Source: CATQHB01 sp965262595 (GTDB taxonomy: Bacteria; Chloroflexota; Dehalococcoidia; Lucifugimonadales; UBA3495). From it: a stretch of DNA of 64,000 nucleotides. The stretch covers positions 2,976,001-3,040,000 of the forward strand of contig OZ253548.1 of assembly GCA_965262595.1 (NCBI GenBank), in the 5' to 3' direction. The notes below the pieces were generated by a model that was not told the origin of the DNA, did no database searches, and saw only the letters and a program-made list of their open reading frames with translations. A program made the position numbers and the translations under genes. Shown here in pieces: positions 9,150 through 19,228 of this stretch (within the stretch, counting starts at the first letter, position 1; every line of letters begins with the position of its first letter).

Positions 9150-9321
9150 GGGGATACACTGAATAAGTCACTAAACGCCAGCGCCTTCACACCGTCGTTC
9201 CTCCGAAAGGTCGTTCCTGCGAAAGCTGGAACCTCGGTCCATAACGTTTCAGGTTCCTGCCTTCGCAGGAACGACGGGTAGGGTTCAATATCCAAGTCAC
9301 GGACTTATTCAGAGGTTTCCT
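9150..9321. repeat. MITE-like repeat, copy 1
   Basis: About 172 bp bounded by imperfect 19-bp terminal inverted repeats: GGGGATACACTGAATAAGT at the left and ACTTATTCAGAGGTTTCCT at the right (core CTGAATAAGT). The interior has the hairpin sequence TTCCTGCCTTCGCAGGAACG followed by ACGGGTAGGG. Relatives lie at 23462-23542 (left-truncated) and 50772-50927. It contains no transposase, so it is non-autonomous. Confidence 0.8.
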
Positions 9322-9658
9322 CGATACTTTCAGGGACTTGCTCAATTTTGAGCGGGTTTAACCCGCTGGCGAAATAACTTGCAAGTCTATGCCGGGGAAC
9401 CTGCCGACTTTTCAGCGCCATTCTTAAAGAGGATTGGCTGCTCCGGAAGGCAATTGCTTGACAGGGCAATTGTTTACTGACGATAATTTTCCCTGACACC
9501 CGTCAACCGTAGGCTCGGAGATTTAGGTGTGGGGCAAGAGTCCACCAAAGGCCGGGCTCGCTATAAATCGGGTAGTATGACTTTACGCTAAATGAGCAGG
9601 GCCGCTAATAGTCTATAATCTACAGGAAATTGGCGAAGTAAACGGAGGTGAGGTAACA
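9322..9658. other. Gene-free stretch with short palindromes
   Basis: No coding frame convinces. A palindrome AGCGGGTTTAACCCGCT lies near 9350 and a repeated GGCAATTG element near 9458-9471. The DUF1800 gene's ribosome site (GGAGGTGAGG) is at its right end. Confidence 0.4.
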
Positions 9659-11050
9659 ATGGCTAGCCAGGATATTGCGTTGATGGCGCATCTGATGCGC
9701 CGCGCCGGCTTTGGCGCCACCCGTGACGAGTTGGAGTTTCGGGCGGCACGAGGCTACGAGGCGACGGTTGAGGAATTGCTGAATCCGGAGGAACAGAAGC
9801 CGGCAGACCGTCTGGAATTGCTGCGCTACCAGCCGGGGTTCTGGAAGCCGCCGACGTCCGCCGGTATGGGCGGCGCCGTGTGGCTGCACGACATGGTCAA
9901 CACCCACCGGGTGCTCCAGGAAAAGATGGTCCTTTTCTGGCACCAGGTTTTCGCCACCGGCTTCTCCAAGGTTGACCACTACCACGAAGTATTCAAGCAG
10001 ATTGATATGTTCCGGGATTTGGGTATGGGCAATTACCGCGAATTGCTGTTGGAGTTGGCCAAGAACCCGGCAATGATCTATTGGTTGGATAACTGCGACA
10101 ACCACGCCTACGCGGTCAATGAGAACTGGGGCCGAGAGTTGTTGGAACTGTTCAGCATGGGCGTGGGCAACTACACCGAAGACGATGTGCGGGAGTGTTC
10201 CCGGGCCTTCACCGGCTGGACCGTCTCGGCGATGATTCCGCGCAGCGCCTATGGCCGGTTTGACTGGGAGTTTGAGTATCAAGACGAAGACCATGACGAC
10301 GGCGAAAAGACTTTCCTGGGGCATACCGGCAACTTCAACGGTGAGGACATCATCGACATCGTTTGTCAGCATCCGGCCACTGCCCGGTTCGTTGCCCGGC
10401 ATCTTTACAATTTCTTCGTGGCCGATGAGCCGCAGGTTCCGTCCTGGACCGTCACTCCGCCCAATGACCCGGAGGCGATAGAGCTGCTGGCACAGACCTT
10501 CATTGACTCCAACTACGAAATTACGCCGGTGCTGCGGACCCTGTTGCTCTCCGACTTCTTCAAGGAAGCTCAGTTTGCTAAAATCAAGAGTCCCGCCGAA
10601 GTGGTGGTGGGTACCCTGCGGATGGTTGGCGGCTACGAATTTCCCGCGCCGGGCGTCGGCGAACTGTCCCGGCAGGCCGGCTACATGGGTCAGGAATTTT
10701 TGAATCCTCCCAGTGTAGAGGGCTGGCACACCGGCTCCGAGTGGATTAACAGCGGCTCGTTGATGAAGCGCATCAACTTCTCCGCCGATATGGTAGCTCA
10801 GGCTGATAAGCCGGGTATCCGGTCGATCATCGACCGTTTGCAGGCCAAGGGCGACCTGACGCCGGATGATTTTGTTGATGGGTGTCTTGACCTGATGGGG
10901 CCGTTGGAGGTTCGGTCAGAGAACCGCCAGGAGTTGGTCAGCCATGCCGGCGAGGCCGGCGTCCTGCACTGGAACGACGCAAACGCTTCGGACCGGGTAT
11001 GCGAGATGCTACAGCTAACCGTTTCGCTCCGCGAGTACCAGTACGCCTAG
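9659..11050 (+). CDS. DUF1800 family protein
   Basis: 463 residues, the length of the family. Diagnostic pieces: MRRAGFGATRDELEFRAARG near the start, then EKMVLFWHQVFATG, NENWGRELLELFSMGVGNYT, CSRAFTGWTV and FLNPPSVEGW. DUF1800 proteins have no settled function and are usually paired with a DUF1501 protein. Here there is none, and an NHL beta-propeller gene follows 47 bases downstream on the same strand. No signal peptide is visible. It may act with the propeller, but that is inference. Confidence 0.85.
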   Translation: MASQDIALMAHLMRRAGFGATRDELEFRAARGYEATVEELLNPEEQKPADRLELLRYQPGFWKPPTSAGMGGAVWLHDMVNTHRVLQEKMVLFWHQVFATGFSKVDHYHEVFKQIDMFRDLGMGNYRELLLELAKNPAMIYWLDNCDNHAYAVNENWGRELLELFSMGVGNYTEDDVRECSRAFTGWTVSAMIPRSAYGRFDWEFEYQDEDHDDGEKTFLGHTGNFNGEDIIDIVCQHPATARFVARHLYNFFVADEPQVPSWTVTPPNDPEAIELLAQTFIDSNYEITPVLRTLLLSDFFKEAQFAKIKSPAEVVVGTLRMVGGYEFPAPGVGELSRQAGYMGQEFLNPPSVEGWHTGSEWINSGSLMKRINFSADMVAQADKPGIRSIIDRLQAKGDLTPDDFVDGCLDLMGPLEVRSENRQELVSHAGEAGVLHWNDANASDRVCEMLQLTVSLREYQYA

Positions 11051-11097
11051 GCGTCCGATTATCCGGTATCCAGCAATTCAGGAGGATAACTAATAAT

Positions 11098-12147
11098 ATG
11101 GTAACGCAATTAGCGGCCGGACGAGTGTTTGACTACAACCGGTCGATAGGTCGGGGAGCGGTTTCCGGCGCCGGGTTCAGCTTGCCGGTGGGTATGTGCC
11201 TGGGTCCGGGCGATGTAGTTTTCGTAGCCAGCCGAGGGTCGGAGTATATTCCCGGCGCTCCCTGGAATCGAATAGCTCATGGAGCCCGGATCGGCGTCAT
11301 TTCTATCGGCGGCGAGCCGGAGGACGAGGAATGGTTGTCGGAGTTCAGCCGGTACGGCGATGCCGCCGGTGAGTTGATCTGGCCCGCCGGTGTTGCCCTG
11401 GACTCTCAGGGCAATGCTTACGTCACCGACGAATGGTTGAACCGGGTGTCCGTATTCGACCGGGACGGCAAGTATGTGACCAATTGGGGAGCGGAAGGCA
11501 GCGGCCCCGGCCGGTTCAGCGGCCCCGCCGGTATTCACATCGACTCCCAGGATACCGTTTACGTGGTTGACGGCCGCAACCACCGGGTGCAGAAGTTCGC
11601 CACCGACGGAACGTATCAGTCCGAGTTTGGCGGCTTCGGCAGCGGCCCGGGAGAGTTTGACAGTCCTTGGGGAATCACCCTGGATTCCCAGGGGTACGTT
11701 TACGTGGCCGACCACAAGAATAACCGGGTGCAAAAGCTGACTGCCGAGGGCGAGTTTGTGGCCCAATTTGGCAGCTATGGCGCCAACCGGGGACAGCTTA
11801 ACCGGCCTTCGGATGTGGCGGTTGACCCGGACGGGGATGTTTACGTCTGCGATTGGGGCAACAACCGGGTGCAGGTTTTCGCCCCGGAAGGCCGGTTCCT
11901 CGTCAGCCTGGTCGGTGATGCCCAGGAACTTTCCAAGTGGGCCAGGCCGGTGGTTACTGCCAACCCGCAGATTATGAAACGGCGCCGAGAGGTCAGGAAC
12001 ATTGAGGTGGAATGGCGCCTGGCCATGCCCAGTAGTGTAGTTTTCGATGCGGCCAAGGGTCGTTTGCTGATTGCGGATACCCATCGCAACCGCATCCAGA
12101 TATACAATAAAGTCCGGGGCTACGTCTCGGCCCAGCGCAACTTGTAA
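11098..12147 (+). CDS. NHL-repeat beta-propeller protein
   Basis: 349 residues from the ATG at 11098 (RBS GGAGGATAA). NHL units recur about every 47 residues: AGVALDSQGNAYVTDEWLNR, AGIHIDSQDTVYVVDGRNHR, WGITLDSQGYVYVADHKNNR and SDVAVDPDGDVYVCDWGNNR, each followed by V-x-K/V-F. This builds a six-bladed propeller. No signal peptide is visible. NHL propellers bind proteins, RNA or small ligands, and a lyase/hydrolase role is possible but unsupported. It probably shares a message with the DUF1800 gene and ends at a strong terminator. Confidence 0.85.
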   Translation: MVTQLAAGRVFDYNRSIGRGAVSGAGFSLPVGMCLGPGDVVFVASRGSEYIPGAPWNRIAHGARIGVISIGGEPEDEEWLSEFSRYGDAAGELIWPAGVALDSQGNAYVTDEWLNRVSVFDRDGKYVTNWGAEGSGPGRFSGPAGIHIDSQDTVYVVDGRNHRVQKFATDGTYQSEFGGFGSGPGEFDSPWGITLDSQGYVYVADHKNNRVQKLTAEGEFVAQFGSYGANRGQLNRPSDVAVDPDGDVYVCDWGNNRVQVFAPEGRFLVSLVGDAQELSKWARPVVTANPQIMKRRREVRNIEVEWRLAMPSSVVFDAAKGRLLIADTHRNRIQIYNKVRGYVSAQRNL

Positions 12148-12192
12148 GAATCGCCGAGTTGAGGGCCGGGGCAACCCGGCCCGATTCTTTTG
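12147..12192 (+). terminator. Rho-independent terminator after NHL gene
   Basis: GGGCCGGG (12163-12170), loop GCAA, CCCGGCCC (12175-12182), then GATTCTTTT. An outer arm AAGAATC (12147-12153) pairs with GATTCTT (12183-12189). Confidence 0.85.
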
Positions 12193-12280
12193 CATCAGTC
12201 GGGCTGCCCCGGCTTTGCCTGTGTCACGTGTCCAACTTCAGGTTCTTTCGATGGTCAACGCTCAGGAATACTTCCGTTCA

Positions 12281-12430
12281 TCCTGAGTTTGTGGTTCGAC
12301 CGGCTCAACATGAGCGGATTTCCATTGATTAAAAAAGGGCCGGCAGATGTCCCGCCTATCCTGAGCCGGTCCGGGGCCGGCACAAATCCCGCTCACCCTG
12401 AGCCTGTCCAAGGACCGGCTCACCATGCGG
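12281..12430. repeat. Degenerate REP-type palindromic repeats
   Basis: Two diverged units of the widespread CTCACCCTGAGC-TTGTCGAAGG type: one near 12282-12315 (CATCCTGAGTTTGTGG... CAACATGAGCGG) and one near 12390-12430 (CTCACCCTGAGCCTGTCC... CACCATGCGG). Related pieces occur at 20078-20100, 21225-21245, 22316-22372 and 46151-46231. They are intergenic and extend the reading frame of the next gene artificially. Confidence 0.65.
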
Positions 12431-12438
12431 GGTTTTAT

Positions 12439-12846
12439 ATGGACAATCCAATGACCCGGCGTCCACCCTTACCTTATCCGGCATCCGCCAGGAAATATCT
12501 CTTGACTCTGCCCTACATCAGCCCTGAAGAAGAACCGTCCTATATCCAGTTGGCCCTTGATCGGCCCGATATGCTGTGTTCCGAGGCTCCCCCGGAAATA
12601 CTTCAGGCGGCATCCTTCGCCGGGGATGAGCCTACCGAGTTCCTTCGGTCTTTTTTTGCTGCCGGCTATACCCAATGGGTCTGGAAGAATCAGGGGTTCA
12701 GGATCGATTTCGACCAGGAACGCATTATCCGAGCGTCAATCCTGCTGTGGATCAGAGCTTGCAGCCTCTATACCAGCCGGGAATACGACCGGCCCGACTC
12801 GGACTGGGAGCGGTCTTTCTTTTCCGACGAAGGGCTGTACGATTAG
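12439..12846 (+). CDS. Hypothetical protein
   Basis: 135 residues when begun at the ATG at 12439; the frame is open further upstream but only through repeat sequence. Contains YISPEEEPSYIQLALDRPDM and a long helical middle (EILQAASFAGDEPTEFLRSF) plus RIIRASILLWIRACSLYTSR. It is acidic and tyrosine/tryptophan-rich at the end. Not recognised. It precedes the luciferase-like gene by 57 bases and could be co-transcribed with it. Confidence 0.5.
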   Translation: MDNPMTRRPPLPYPASARKYLLTLPYISPEEEPSYIQLALDRPDMLCSEAPPEILQAASFAGDEPTEFLRSFFAAGYTQWVWKNQGFRIDFDQERIIRASILLWIRACSLYTSREYDRPDSDWERSFFSDEGLYD

Positions 12847-12903
12847 TCCCTTCCCGCCATCCGCTATCCTCAAGTTCTCCCGAATATTAAAGGAGCGCCG
12901 AAT

Positions 12904-13857
12904 ATGAAGTATGGATTTGCCCTTTCGGGCCGGGGGCCATTGGCCGAGCCGGATGCTTTGGCGGCCATCGCCCGCCGCGGCGATGAGTTGGGCTTTGAAT
13001 GGATTTTGACCGGCGACCACATTGTGGTGCCCAACAACATTGACTCGACCTATCCATATACCGAGGGCGGCGATTTCCCCGGCTCGGCCTCCGGCGTGGC
13101 GATGGAGCAGCTTACCGTTCTGTCATTTCTGGCCGGACAGACCCAGCGGATAAAGTTGGTGACCAGTGTCTTGATTGTGCCGCACCGCAATCCGCTGGTG
13201 GCGGCCAAGGCCCTGTCCACCCTGGACGTGTTGTCCAAAGGCCGCTTGGTGGTGGGCGTTGGCGCCGGTTGGATGCGGGAAGAGTTTGAGGCACTGGAGT
13301 TGCCTCCCTTCGAGGAGCGGGGCGCCGTAACCGACGAGTACATCCGCGCCTATAAGGAGCTTTGGACCAGCGACAACCCAACTTTTGAGGGCAAGTATTG
13401 CCGCTTTTCCGACATCACCTTTCTGCCCAAGCCGGTGCAGCAACCCCACCCGCCCATCTGGGTTGGGGGTGAAAGCCGGGCCGCCATCCGCCGTGCCGGA
13501 CAGCAGGGCGATGCTTGGTACCCCATCAGCTCCAATCCCCAGTTCCCCCTGGAGGAGCCGGAGCAGTTGGCGGTGGGAATGCGCCGTCTGGCAACTCAAG
13601 CGGAGCGGGCCGGCCGCGACCCGTCAGAGGTGGAAGTAATCTTCCGCACCCACCATTACCGCTTGGAGCGAGACGGCAACTCCGGCGACCGGGCCGCCTT
13701 TTCCGGCAGCGTGGAGCAGATTGCCGCCGACATTCGCCAATACGAGGAAATGGGCGTGTCCGGCTTGGTAGTTGACCTGGGCCGTATCAGTCGGAGCGTA
13801 GAGGACGTGCTGGGCCATCTGGAGGATTTGGCGACCAGGGTGGCGCCGGGGGTGTAA
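12904..13857 (+). CDS. F420-dependent luciferase-like (LLM) oxidoreductase
   Basis: 317 residues, RBS AAAGGAGCG. Typical LLM/F420 features: GFEWILTGDHIVVP, SFLAGQTQRIKLVTSVLIVP, STLDVLSKGRLVVGVGAGWM and PKPVQQPHPPIWVGGESRAA, which resemble the F420-binding probable-oxidoreductase subgroup. The TIM barrel binds flavin or F420 and oxidises or reduces small organics; the substrate is unknown. It is one of three LLM genes in the window (others at 23767 and 54039), an expansion typical of SAR202 Chloroflexota. Confidence 0.85.
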   Translation: MKYGFALSGRGPLAEPDALAAIARRGDELGFEWILTGDHIVVPNNIDSTYPYTEGGDFPGSASGVAMEQLTVLSFLAGQTQRIKLVTSVLIVPHRNPLVAAKALSTLDVLSKGRLVVGVGAGWMREEFEALELPPFEERGAVTDEYIRAYKELWTSDNPTFEGKYCRFSDITFLPKPVQQPHPPIWVGGESRAAIRRAGQQGDAWYPISSNPQFPLEEPEQLAVGMRRLATQAERAGRDPSEVEVIFRTHHYRLERDGNSGDRAAFSGSVEQIAADIRQYEEMGVSGLVVDLGRISRSVEDVLGHLEDLATRVAPGV

Positions 13858-14008
13858 AAGCGCCCGGCCCATTGCCGGAACTTTTTGCTTTCCGGTGATC
13901 CCCTTCCCGTATCTGTGACGAAAAGGTTATAGCATTTACGCTCATTTGGTATTATTATAGCCTTTAACCGGGTAATGATATGCAATTTCTTTAGTAGGAG
14001 GGAATACT

Positions 14009-14995
14009 ATGGCGAGAGACTACACCATAAGCATTGGAACCGTAGGCGGCGGCCTGTCCTTCAGCCCGGACGGGGGCGATACCTGGAACCGTATTCGTGA
14101 CCCCATCCCTTCGGAGTGCAACGTCCGCGCGCTGACCGTCTATCCCGACGACCCGCGCCGCCTGATTGCTGGCACCGACGTAGGCATCTTCCGCAGCGAA
14201 GACAACGGCATGACGTGGTCTAACCTGGAAGCTCCCGTTGGCGACCTGCAGGTCTGGTCAGTGACGGTGGACCCGGAGGACTCGGAGATTATTTTCGCCG
14301 GCACCCGCCCGGACGCCTTCCGTTCCAGGGACGGGGGCAAGAACTGGGAGCGGCTTGACCTGGGCGTAACCCTGCCCTGCCCGGTGGGCATTCCCCGCAC
14401 CACCAACATGATTGTTGACCCCCGCGACCATCGCACGGTTTGGGCCGGCATTGAGGTGGACGGCATCTACAAGAGCCTGGACGGCGGCGATAACTGGATT
14501 CACCTGCCCGACCTGGGGGACGACCCATTCCACGGCGACATCCACGGCATGACCCTGCGCAGGGGCAACCACGGAACTTCGGTCCATGCCACCACTCCCT
14601 TTGGTATTTCCACCAGCACCGACGAGGGGGAAAGCTGGGAGCTCCACGAGTTCCCCAAGTTTAACGAAAACGACCGCCGCTCCTACTGCCGGGGCATGGC
14701 TATCAAGCCGGATAACCCGCAGGTGATGTTCGTGGGGAACGGCGACGCCATACCGGGCGTTACCGGGGTCATCCAGCGCACGACCGACGGCGGCAATAGC
14801 TGGCAGCCGGTATCTTTGCCGGTGGAACCCAACTCGGTGGTTTACTGGTTTGGGGTCCATTCCGCCGTGCCGGAAGTGGTGGTTGCCGCCAGCCTTTACG
14901 GATACGTTTACCTGAGCGACGACGGCGGCGAAAACTGGCAAAAGCTGCAAAAGGAGTTCGGGGAGATCCGCTCGGTGGCTTTGACTCCCAACTAG
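14009..14995 (+). CDS. BNR/VPS10-type beta-propeller protein
   Basis: 328 residues, RBS AGGAGGGA. BNR (Asp-box-like) repeats are visible: GGLSFSPDGGDTWNRI, GIFRSEDNGMTWSNLE, DAFRSRDGGKNWERLD, GIYKSLDGGDNWIHL, IQRTTDGGNSWQPV and VYLSDDGGENWQKLQ. These S/T-x-D-x-G-x-x-W units form propeller blades, as in sialidase-like and photosystem-assembly-like folds. No catalytic residues of sialidases are evident and no signal peptide is seen. An AT-rich promoter-like patch (TATTATTATAG) lies near 13950. Confidence 0.8.
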   Translation: MARDYTISIGTVGGGLSFSPDGGDTWNRIRDPIPSECNVRALTVYPDDPRRLIAGTDVGIFRSEDNGMTWSNLEAPVGDLQVWSVTVDPEDSEIIFAGTRPDAFRSRDGGKNWERLDLGVTLPCPVGIPRTTNMIVDPRDHRTVWAGIEVDGIYKSLDGGDNWIHLPDLGDDPFHGDIHGMTLRRGNHGTSVHATTPFGISTSTDEGESWELHEFPKFNENDRRSYCRGMAIKPDNPQVMFVGNGDAIPGVTGVIQRTTDGGNSWQPVSLPVEPNSVVYWFGVHSAVPEVVVAASLYGYVYLSDDGGENWQKLQKEFGEIRSVALTPN

Positions 14996-15118
14996 ACAAA
15001 AGATTCTTCGCCACGGTTCGGCCACGTCTAAGAAAGCAGGGGCAGGTTTCAGATCTGCCCCTTGTGCAATTGGGCTGATATACTGACAGCAATTCTATTC
15101 CCGTTCGGGGAGATTTCC

Positions 15119-18100
15119 ATGACTACCGGAACCAGCAGCACAGCTGAGGCCATAGCTGGTTTACTGAAAGAGGGTCTTCGGCAAATCGAGAGCCGAGGGA
15201 CCCTGCTGAATGAAGCGACTACCCTGGACTTGCTCATTAAGCCTGCTTTGGAAGCATTGGGCTATCCCGCATCCTACCGAATACCGGAACATGGGGAAGG
15301 TCGCAATCGTTTAGACGATTCCTGCTACTTGATGCCGGTGACCACTAATCCGGGTTACGCCGCAGTTATCGTTGAAGCCAAAGCGCACGGCACCGATTTC
15401 GACCATAGCCGACCCGGTCAGGGGAGATTCGGCTCTCCCGACCGCCAGATTCAGCGTTACCTGAAACAGCACAGCGCCAGCGGCCCCAACACCCTGGGGG
15501 TGCTGACTGACGGGGCCATGGCGCATTTACCGGCGCAAAGGCAGCCAGACAAATCCTGACATTGAGTTTTTGGCGGAATATGACCTCCGACCGCTGACCC
15601 AGGCAGAACCGGCAGCTTTGCCAGGGCTGAACCCGGAACTTCGGGAGCGCCTGACCCGGTTAGTCGATTGGCTTTCCCGGGAAAGCATAGCTTACCGCAC
15701 AACCGCCCCGTTGATAAATGCGGCGCCGGCGAACCCGGCAAACAAGGTGCTTTCCGCCCTCGCCGACGACAGCCTCAGCCCCGATGCGATACTGCGGGAG
15801 TTTATAGCCGAACCGGCCGCGCTGGTTCACACCAGCCTTGCCGATGAAGGCGTAAACTTGCAGGGTATTCGCAGAGACGCCCACGATGCAGACTGGGCGG
15901 GTTACGCCTACGCAAAAGCCGCCAACATCCTGACGGATAATCCCGAACTATTTGAACATCGGGCGGTAATGGCGGCGGTGCAGATTAAATATGTGCCTTC
16001 GAATGGGCTGGCCCGACCCGACGTTGCCCTTTGCGCCCGAACCTTTGCCGCCGCCGATCCTTCCCGTGCCGCCATCATTCTCGCCTACACCCGCACCCCG
16101 GAGAACACCACGGAGGCCCGCCTGGCCGTAGCCGGCGCCGGCCAGGTGAATATGACGGCGGCCTTTGACCCGGAACTCGCCGCTCCCTCGGCCCGGTTGG
16201 CTATGGAACAACTGTTGCGGTTGCTCCAACGTCCGGGGGACGGCTTGACCGTTGACAAGCTGATGGCCCCGCTGGAAGCCTCACCCCTGCGCCAGCAATT
16301 CTACCGGGAAGTCGCGCAGTGGACCGGGCGCCGGCAAAAGGGCAAGGCCCTGGCCCAGCGGCAGGCCATCCTGAGACACCTGGTAAGGGCGATATTCTCT
16401 TGGATTCTTAAAGAGGAAGATATTATACCGCCCGAAAATTTCGAGCAAGCCTTCGCCGTGTCTTCTCTGCCCGACGTTAATTCTTACCACCGGGAAATTC
16501 TGCGGTTCCTCTTTCACGACCGGCTGAACGTGCCAGAGGATAAACGGGAAGACCACGCCAACGCAGCAGTCAACGAAGCTATGGAGTCGGTTCCCTTTCT
16601 CAACGGGTCGCTGTTCGCCGAGCATACCGACGATGACCAGTTGGACATTTCGGCCAGTGAATACTGGAGCGCCGACGAAGAGGAACCCGGATTATTCACG
16701 ATTTTCTCTCGCTATCACTGGACAATGGACGAGCATCGACCCGGGGAGAGTGAACAAACCCTGGACCCGGAACTGCTCAGCAACCTTTTTGAGCGCCTGA
16801 TTACACCCACCGAGGAAGGCACCGAACCTCCCTTACGTCAGCCTCAAGGCACCTATTACACCCCGGCGGACGTGGCCGACGAAATGGTTAAGGACGCTCT
16901 GGCCGCCGCCGTGCGGCAATATGTTCCGTCCAACGTAACCGATGCTCAACTGCTGGATTTCTTTGGCAACGCCGATGAACGCTTGGACCAACTTGGCCCG
17001 GCGGAAAAGGCCAAATTGGCCCGGCGAATCAAGGAGCTGCGAATTTTCGACCCAGCCGTCGGTTCCGGGGAGTTCCTGTTCAGCATCCTGGTTGCACTGC
17101 AACGTGCGCTGCGGAAGTTGGAACCTAAGGCGCCAAATCCCGCCGCCGACATTATAAAACGGCAGTTGTCAGGGCAGGACATCAACCCCTTGGCGGTGCA
17201 AATCACCCGGCTGCGCCTGTTCATCGCCATCACCGCCGCCCGCCGGGGCACCCCGGACAACCTGCCCTTGCCCAACTTGGAAGCCCGCATCGTTTGCGCC
17301 GACACCCTGGAAACCGTCGCCGACCCAAATTGGCGCCCCGACCGCCTCGGTCAATTGGGCACGGACGACCCGGAACTGGTACAAGCGCTCGCTGCCGTAG
17401 CCGAGAATCGGGCTAACTGGTTTAACGCCCATACCGAGGAAACCAAACAGGAACTGTTGCAAAGGGACGCCGAACTGCGGAGCCGCCTGCAATTCCTGCT
17501 CCAGCAGAAAGGCGACCTCGCCAGCCCGGAATTAGTCGGATTTGTTCAAGCCCAGCTTTACGACAAGAACCCCGTTCCGGCCCGCACCGATGCACGCCTG
17601 CTTTTCTACGAACACCCCTGGCGCGGCTTTGACATCGTTATCGGCAACCCGCCTTATACGGATTTGGATAGAGCAGCCCGCCAGAGATTGAATCAGGAAA
17701 AGCATTACAGAACTACCAACGTCGGAGACCTATACTCTTTGTTCTGTGAAACTGCCCTCGCCTTGGCCAACCCTGTTGGCGGTGTTGTTACACTTATCGT
17801 GCCTCTATCTGTAGCCTTCGGCCAAAGGCAAAAGACTCTACGAGATATATTTAACAGCAGTTGCAGGGAAATTAACCTGTACCATTACGATAACCGACCG
17901 GATACGACTTTTAACGCCAGCCCTACCGTAAGATCCCCGGAAAACCGGCAACGTGCGACCGTTTTCACTGCTACTCTTGGCAAGACACCGAGGGTAGAAA
18001 TTGTAATCAAGTCAAGCGGGCTACAGCGTTGGCCGACAGCAGAAAGGGCGTTGTGCTTGGCCCAGCGGCAACTGACCGTGATACCGCAATTGGGTGTAGG

Positions 18101-18713
18101 AGTAGATAAACGGGTAGCCGGCCAATGGCTACGCATACCTACGGCAGAAGTAGCTTGTATGGTAGAGGCAATTGCTGCTCAAGACCGAACAGTTATGAGT
18201 TACGCCTACAAAGGGAATGAAGCCGATTCGTCGGACGGGGAGTTTCTAGCCTTTCCTCAGACGGCTTATCAATTCATAGGAGTGATTCCGGCAGGTACAG
18301 TATCGCCACGTCGGGAGACCTTGCTCAGAGTTAAAGATAAAGATATTTTGCGTTTGCTAATGGCAACGTTGAACGGCCATGTAGGTTATGCTTGGTGGTG
18401 GGTGGTCGGCGATGGGTTTCATGTCAAACCCATCGCCGACCACGGTACTTTGACTGTTCCGAACATTTGGTCTAAAAATCCAGCGCAGGCCATTGAACTA
18501 GGCCAGAGACTCATAGACGCCATGCCGGAGTGCGAAGTAGAGATAACCATACACCAGAAAGTATGGAAAAACGTGAACTTCCACCTCAAACCCGACTTGA
18601 TAGCAGAACTTGACCGCTTGCACCTTGAGGCCCTGGGTTTGCCGGTGGAGCCGTTGCTGACCCACCTGCGAATTATGCGCTCCAGCAGCAGTTGGAATTA
18701 CGGCGGCAAGTAG
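15119..18713 (+). pseudogene. Type IIG (Eco57I-like) restriction-modification gene, frameshifted
   Basis: Two reading frames together make one ~1200-residue enzyme. 15119-15559 encodes the N-terminal nuclease region with PD-(D/E)xK residues (YAAVIVEAKAHG) and stops just after LGVLTDGAM. From 15570 (TTG) the other frame continues EFLAEYDLRPL and carries the N6-adenine methyltransferase motifs: IFDPAVGSGEFLFSI (motif I, near 17045) and FDIVIGNPPYTDLD (motif IV, near 17640). Restoring one base after the ATG near 15520 gives GAMWRIYRRKGSQ and joins both parts smoothly. C-terminal residues form the target-recognition region. As read, restriction is lost; the second part alone keeps the methyltransferase motifs. 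It could be a real mutation or an assembly error. Confidence 0.8.
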
Positions 18714-18811
18714 GTGCCCAGCTTCGCTAACGAAGCCTTTGACGAGAAATCGCGTAAAGAGTCCTCACCAATGTGCTAGAATACTGCCCACAACATTTAA
18801 GGAGGCCCACC

Positions 18812-19171
18812 ATGGCTTTCAAACTGAACCACGTCCACCTGAAGAGTCCCGACCCCAAGGAGACCGCCGACTTCTACGTCAACAACCTGGGCGCTACGGT
18901 GGTGGCGGAGACGGCCAACGGCGGATTCCGCCTGGACCTGCACGGTCTGCCCCTGAACGTCACCGGCAAGATTGACAGCCAGACCCACGACCAAGTCTTC
19001 GGTATCGAGCACATCGCCATCGACACTGATGACATTGACGGCACGGTGGCGTCGCTGAAGGCCGGCGGGGCGCGCATTCTGGAGGAAACCCAGGTCGGCG
19101 AAGGCCGGCGGGTCTGCTTCTTTGAAGGCCCCCAGGGGGTCTGCCTGGAAGTGCTGGAAATGCCCAGCTAG
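18812..19171 (+). CDS. VOC family (glyoxalase-like) protein
   Basis: 119 residues from the ATG at 18812 (RBS AAGGAGG). Single VOC module: FKLNHVHLKSPDPKETADFY with the first His, FGIEHIAIDTDDIDGTVASL with the second and GPQGVCLEVLEM with the terminal Glu, giving a His/His/Glu metal site consistent with a lyase, dioxygenase or fosfomycin-type enzyme. The substrate cannot be told. A terminator separates it from the convergent next gene. Confidence 0.85.
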   Translation: MAFKLNHVHLKSPDPKETADFYVNNLGATVVAETANGGFRLDLHGLPLNVTGKIDSQTHDQVFGIEHIAIDTDDIDGTVASLKAGGARILEETQVGEGRRVCFFEGPQGVCLEVLEMPS

Positions 19172-19175
19172 ACGC

Positions 19176-19213
19176 CGGCGGGCGGCAACCGGGCGCCGGC
19201 CCTCTGCCCGCCG
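19176..19213. terminator. Bidirectional stem-loop between convergent genes
   Basis: CGGCGGGC (19176-19183) pairs with GCCCGCCG (19206-19213), with further internal GC pairing. It lies between the plus-strand VOC gene and the minus-strand gene at 19229. There is no long T-run. Confidence 0.55.
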
Positions 19214-19228
19214 ACTGAAACAGCGGAA

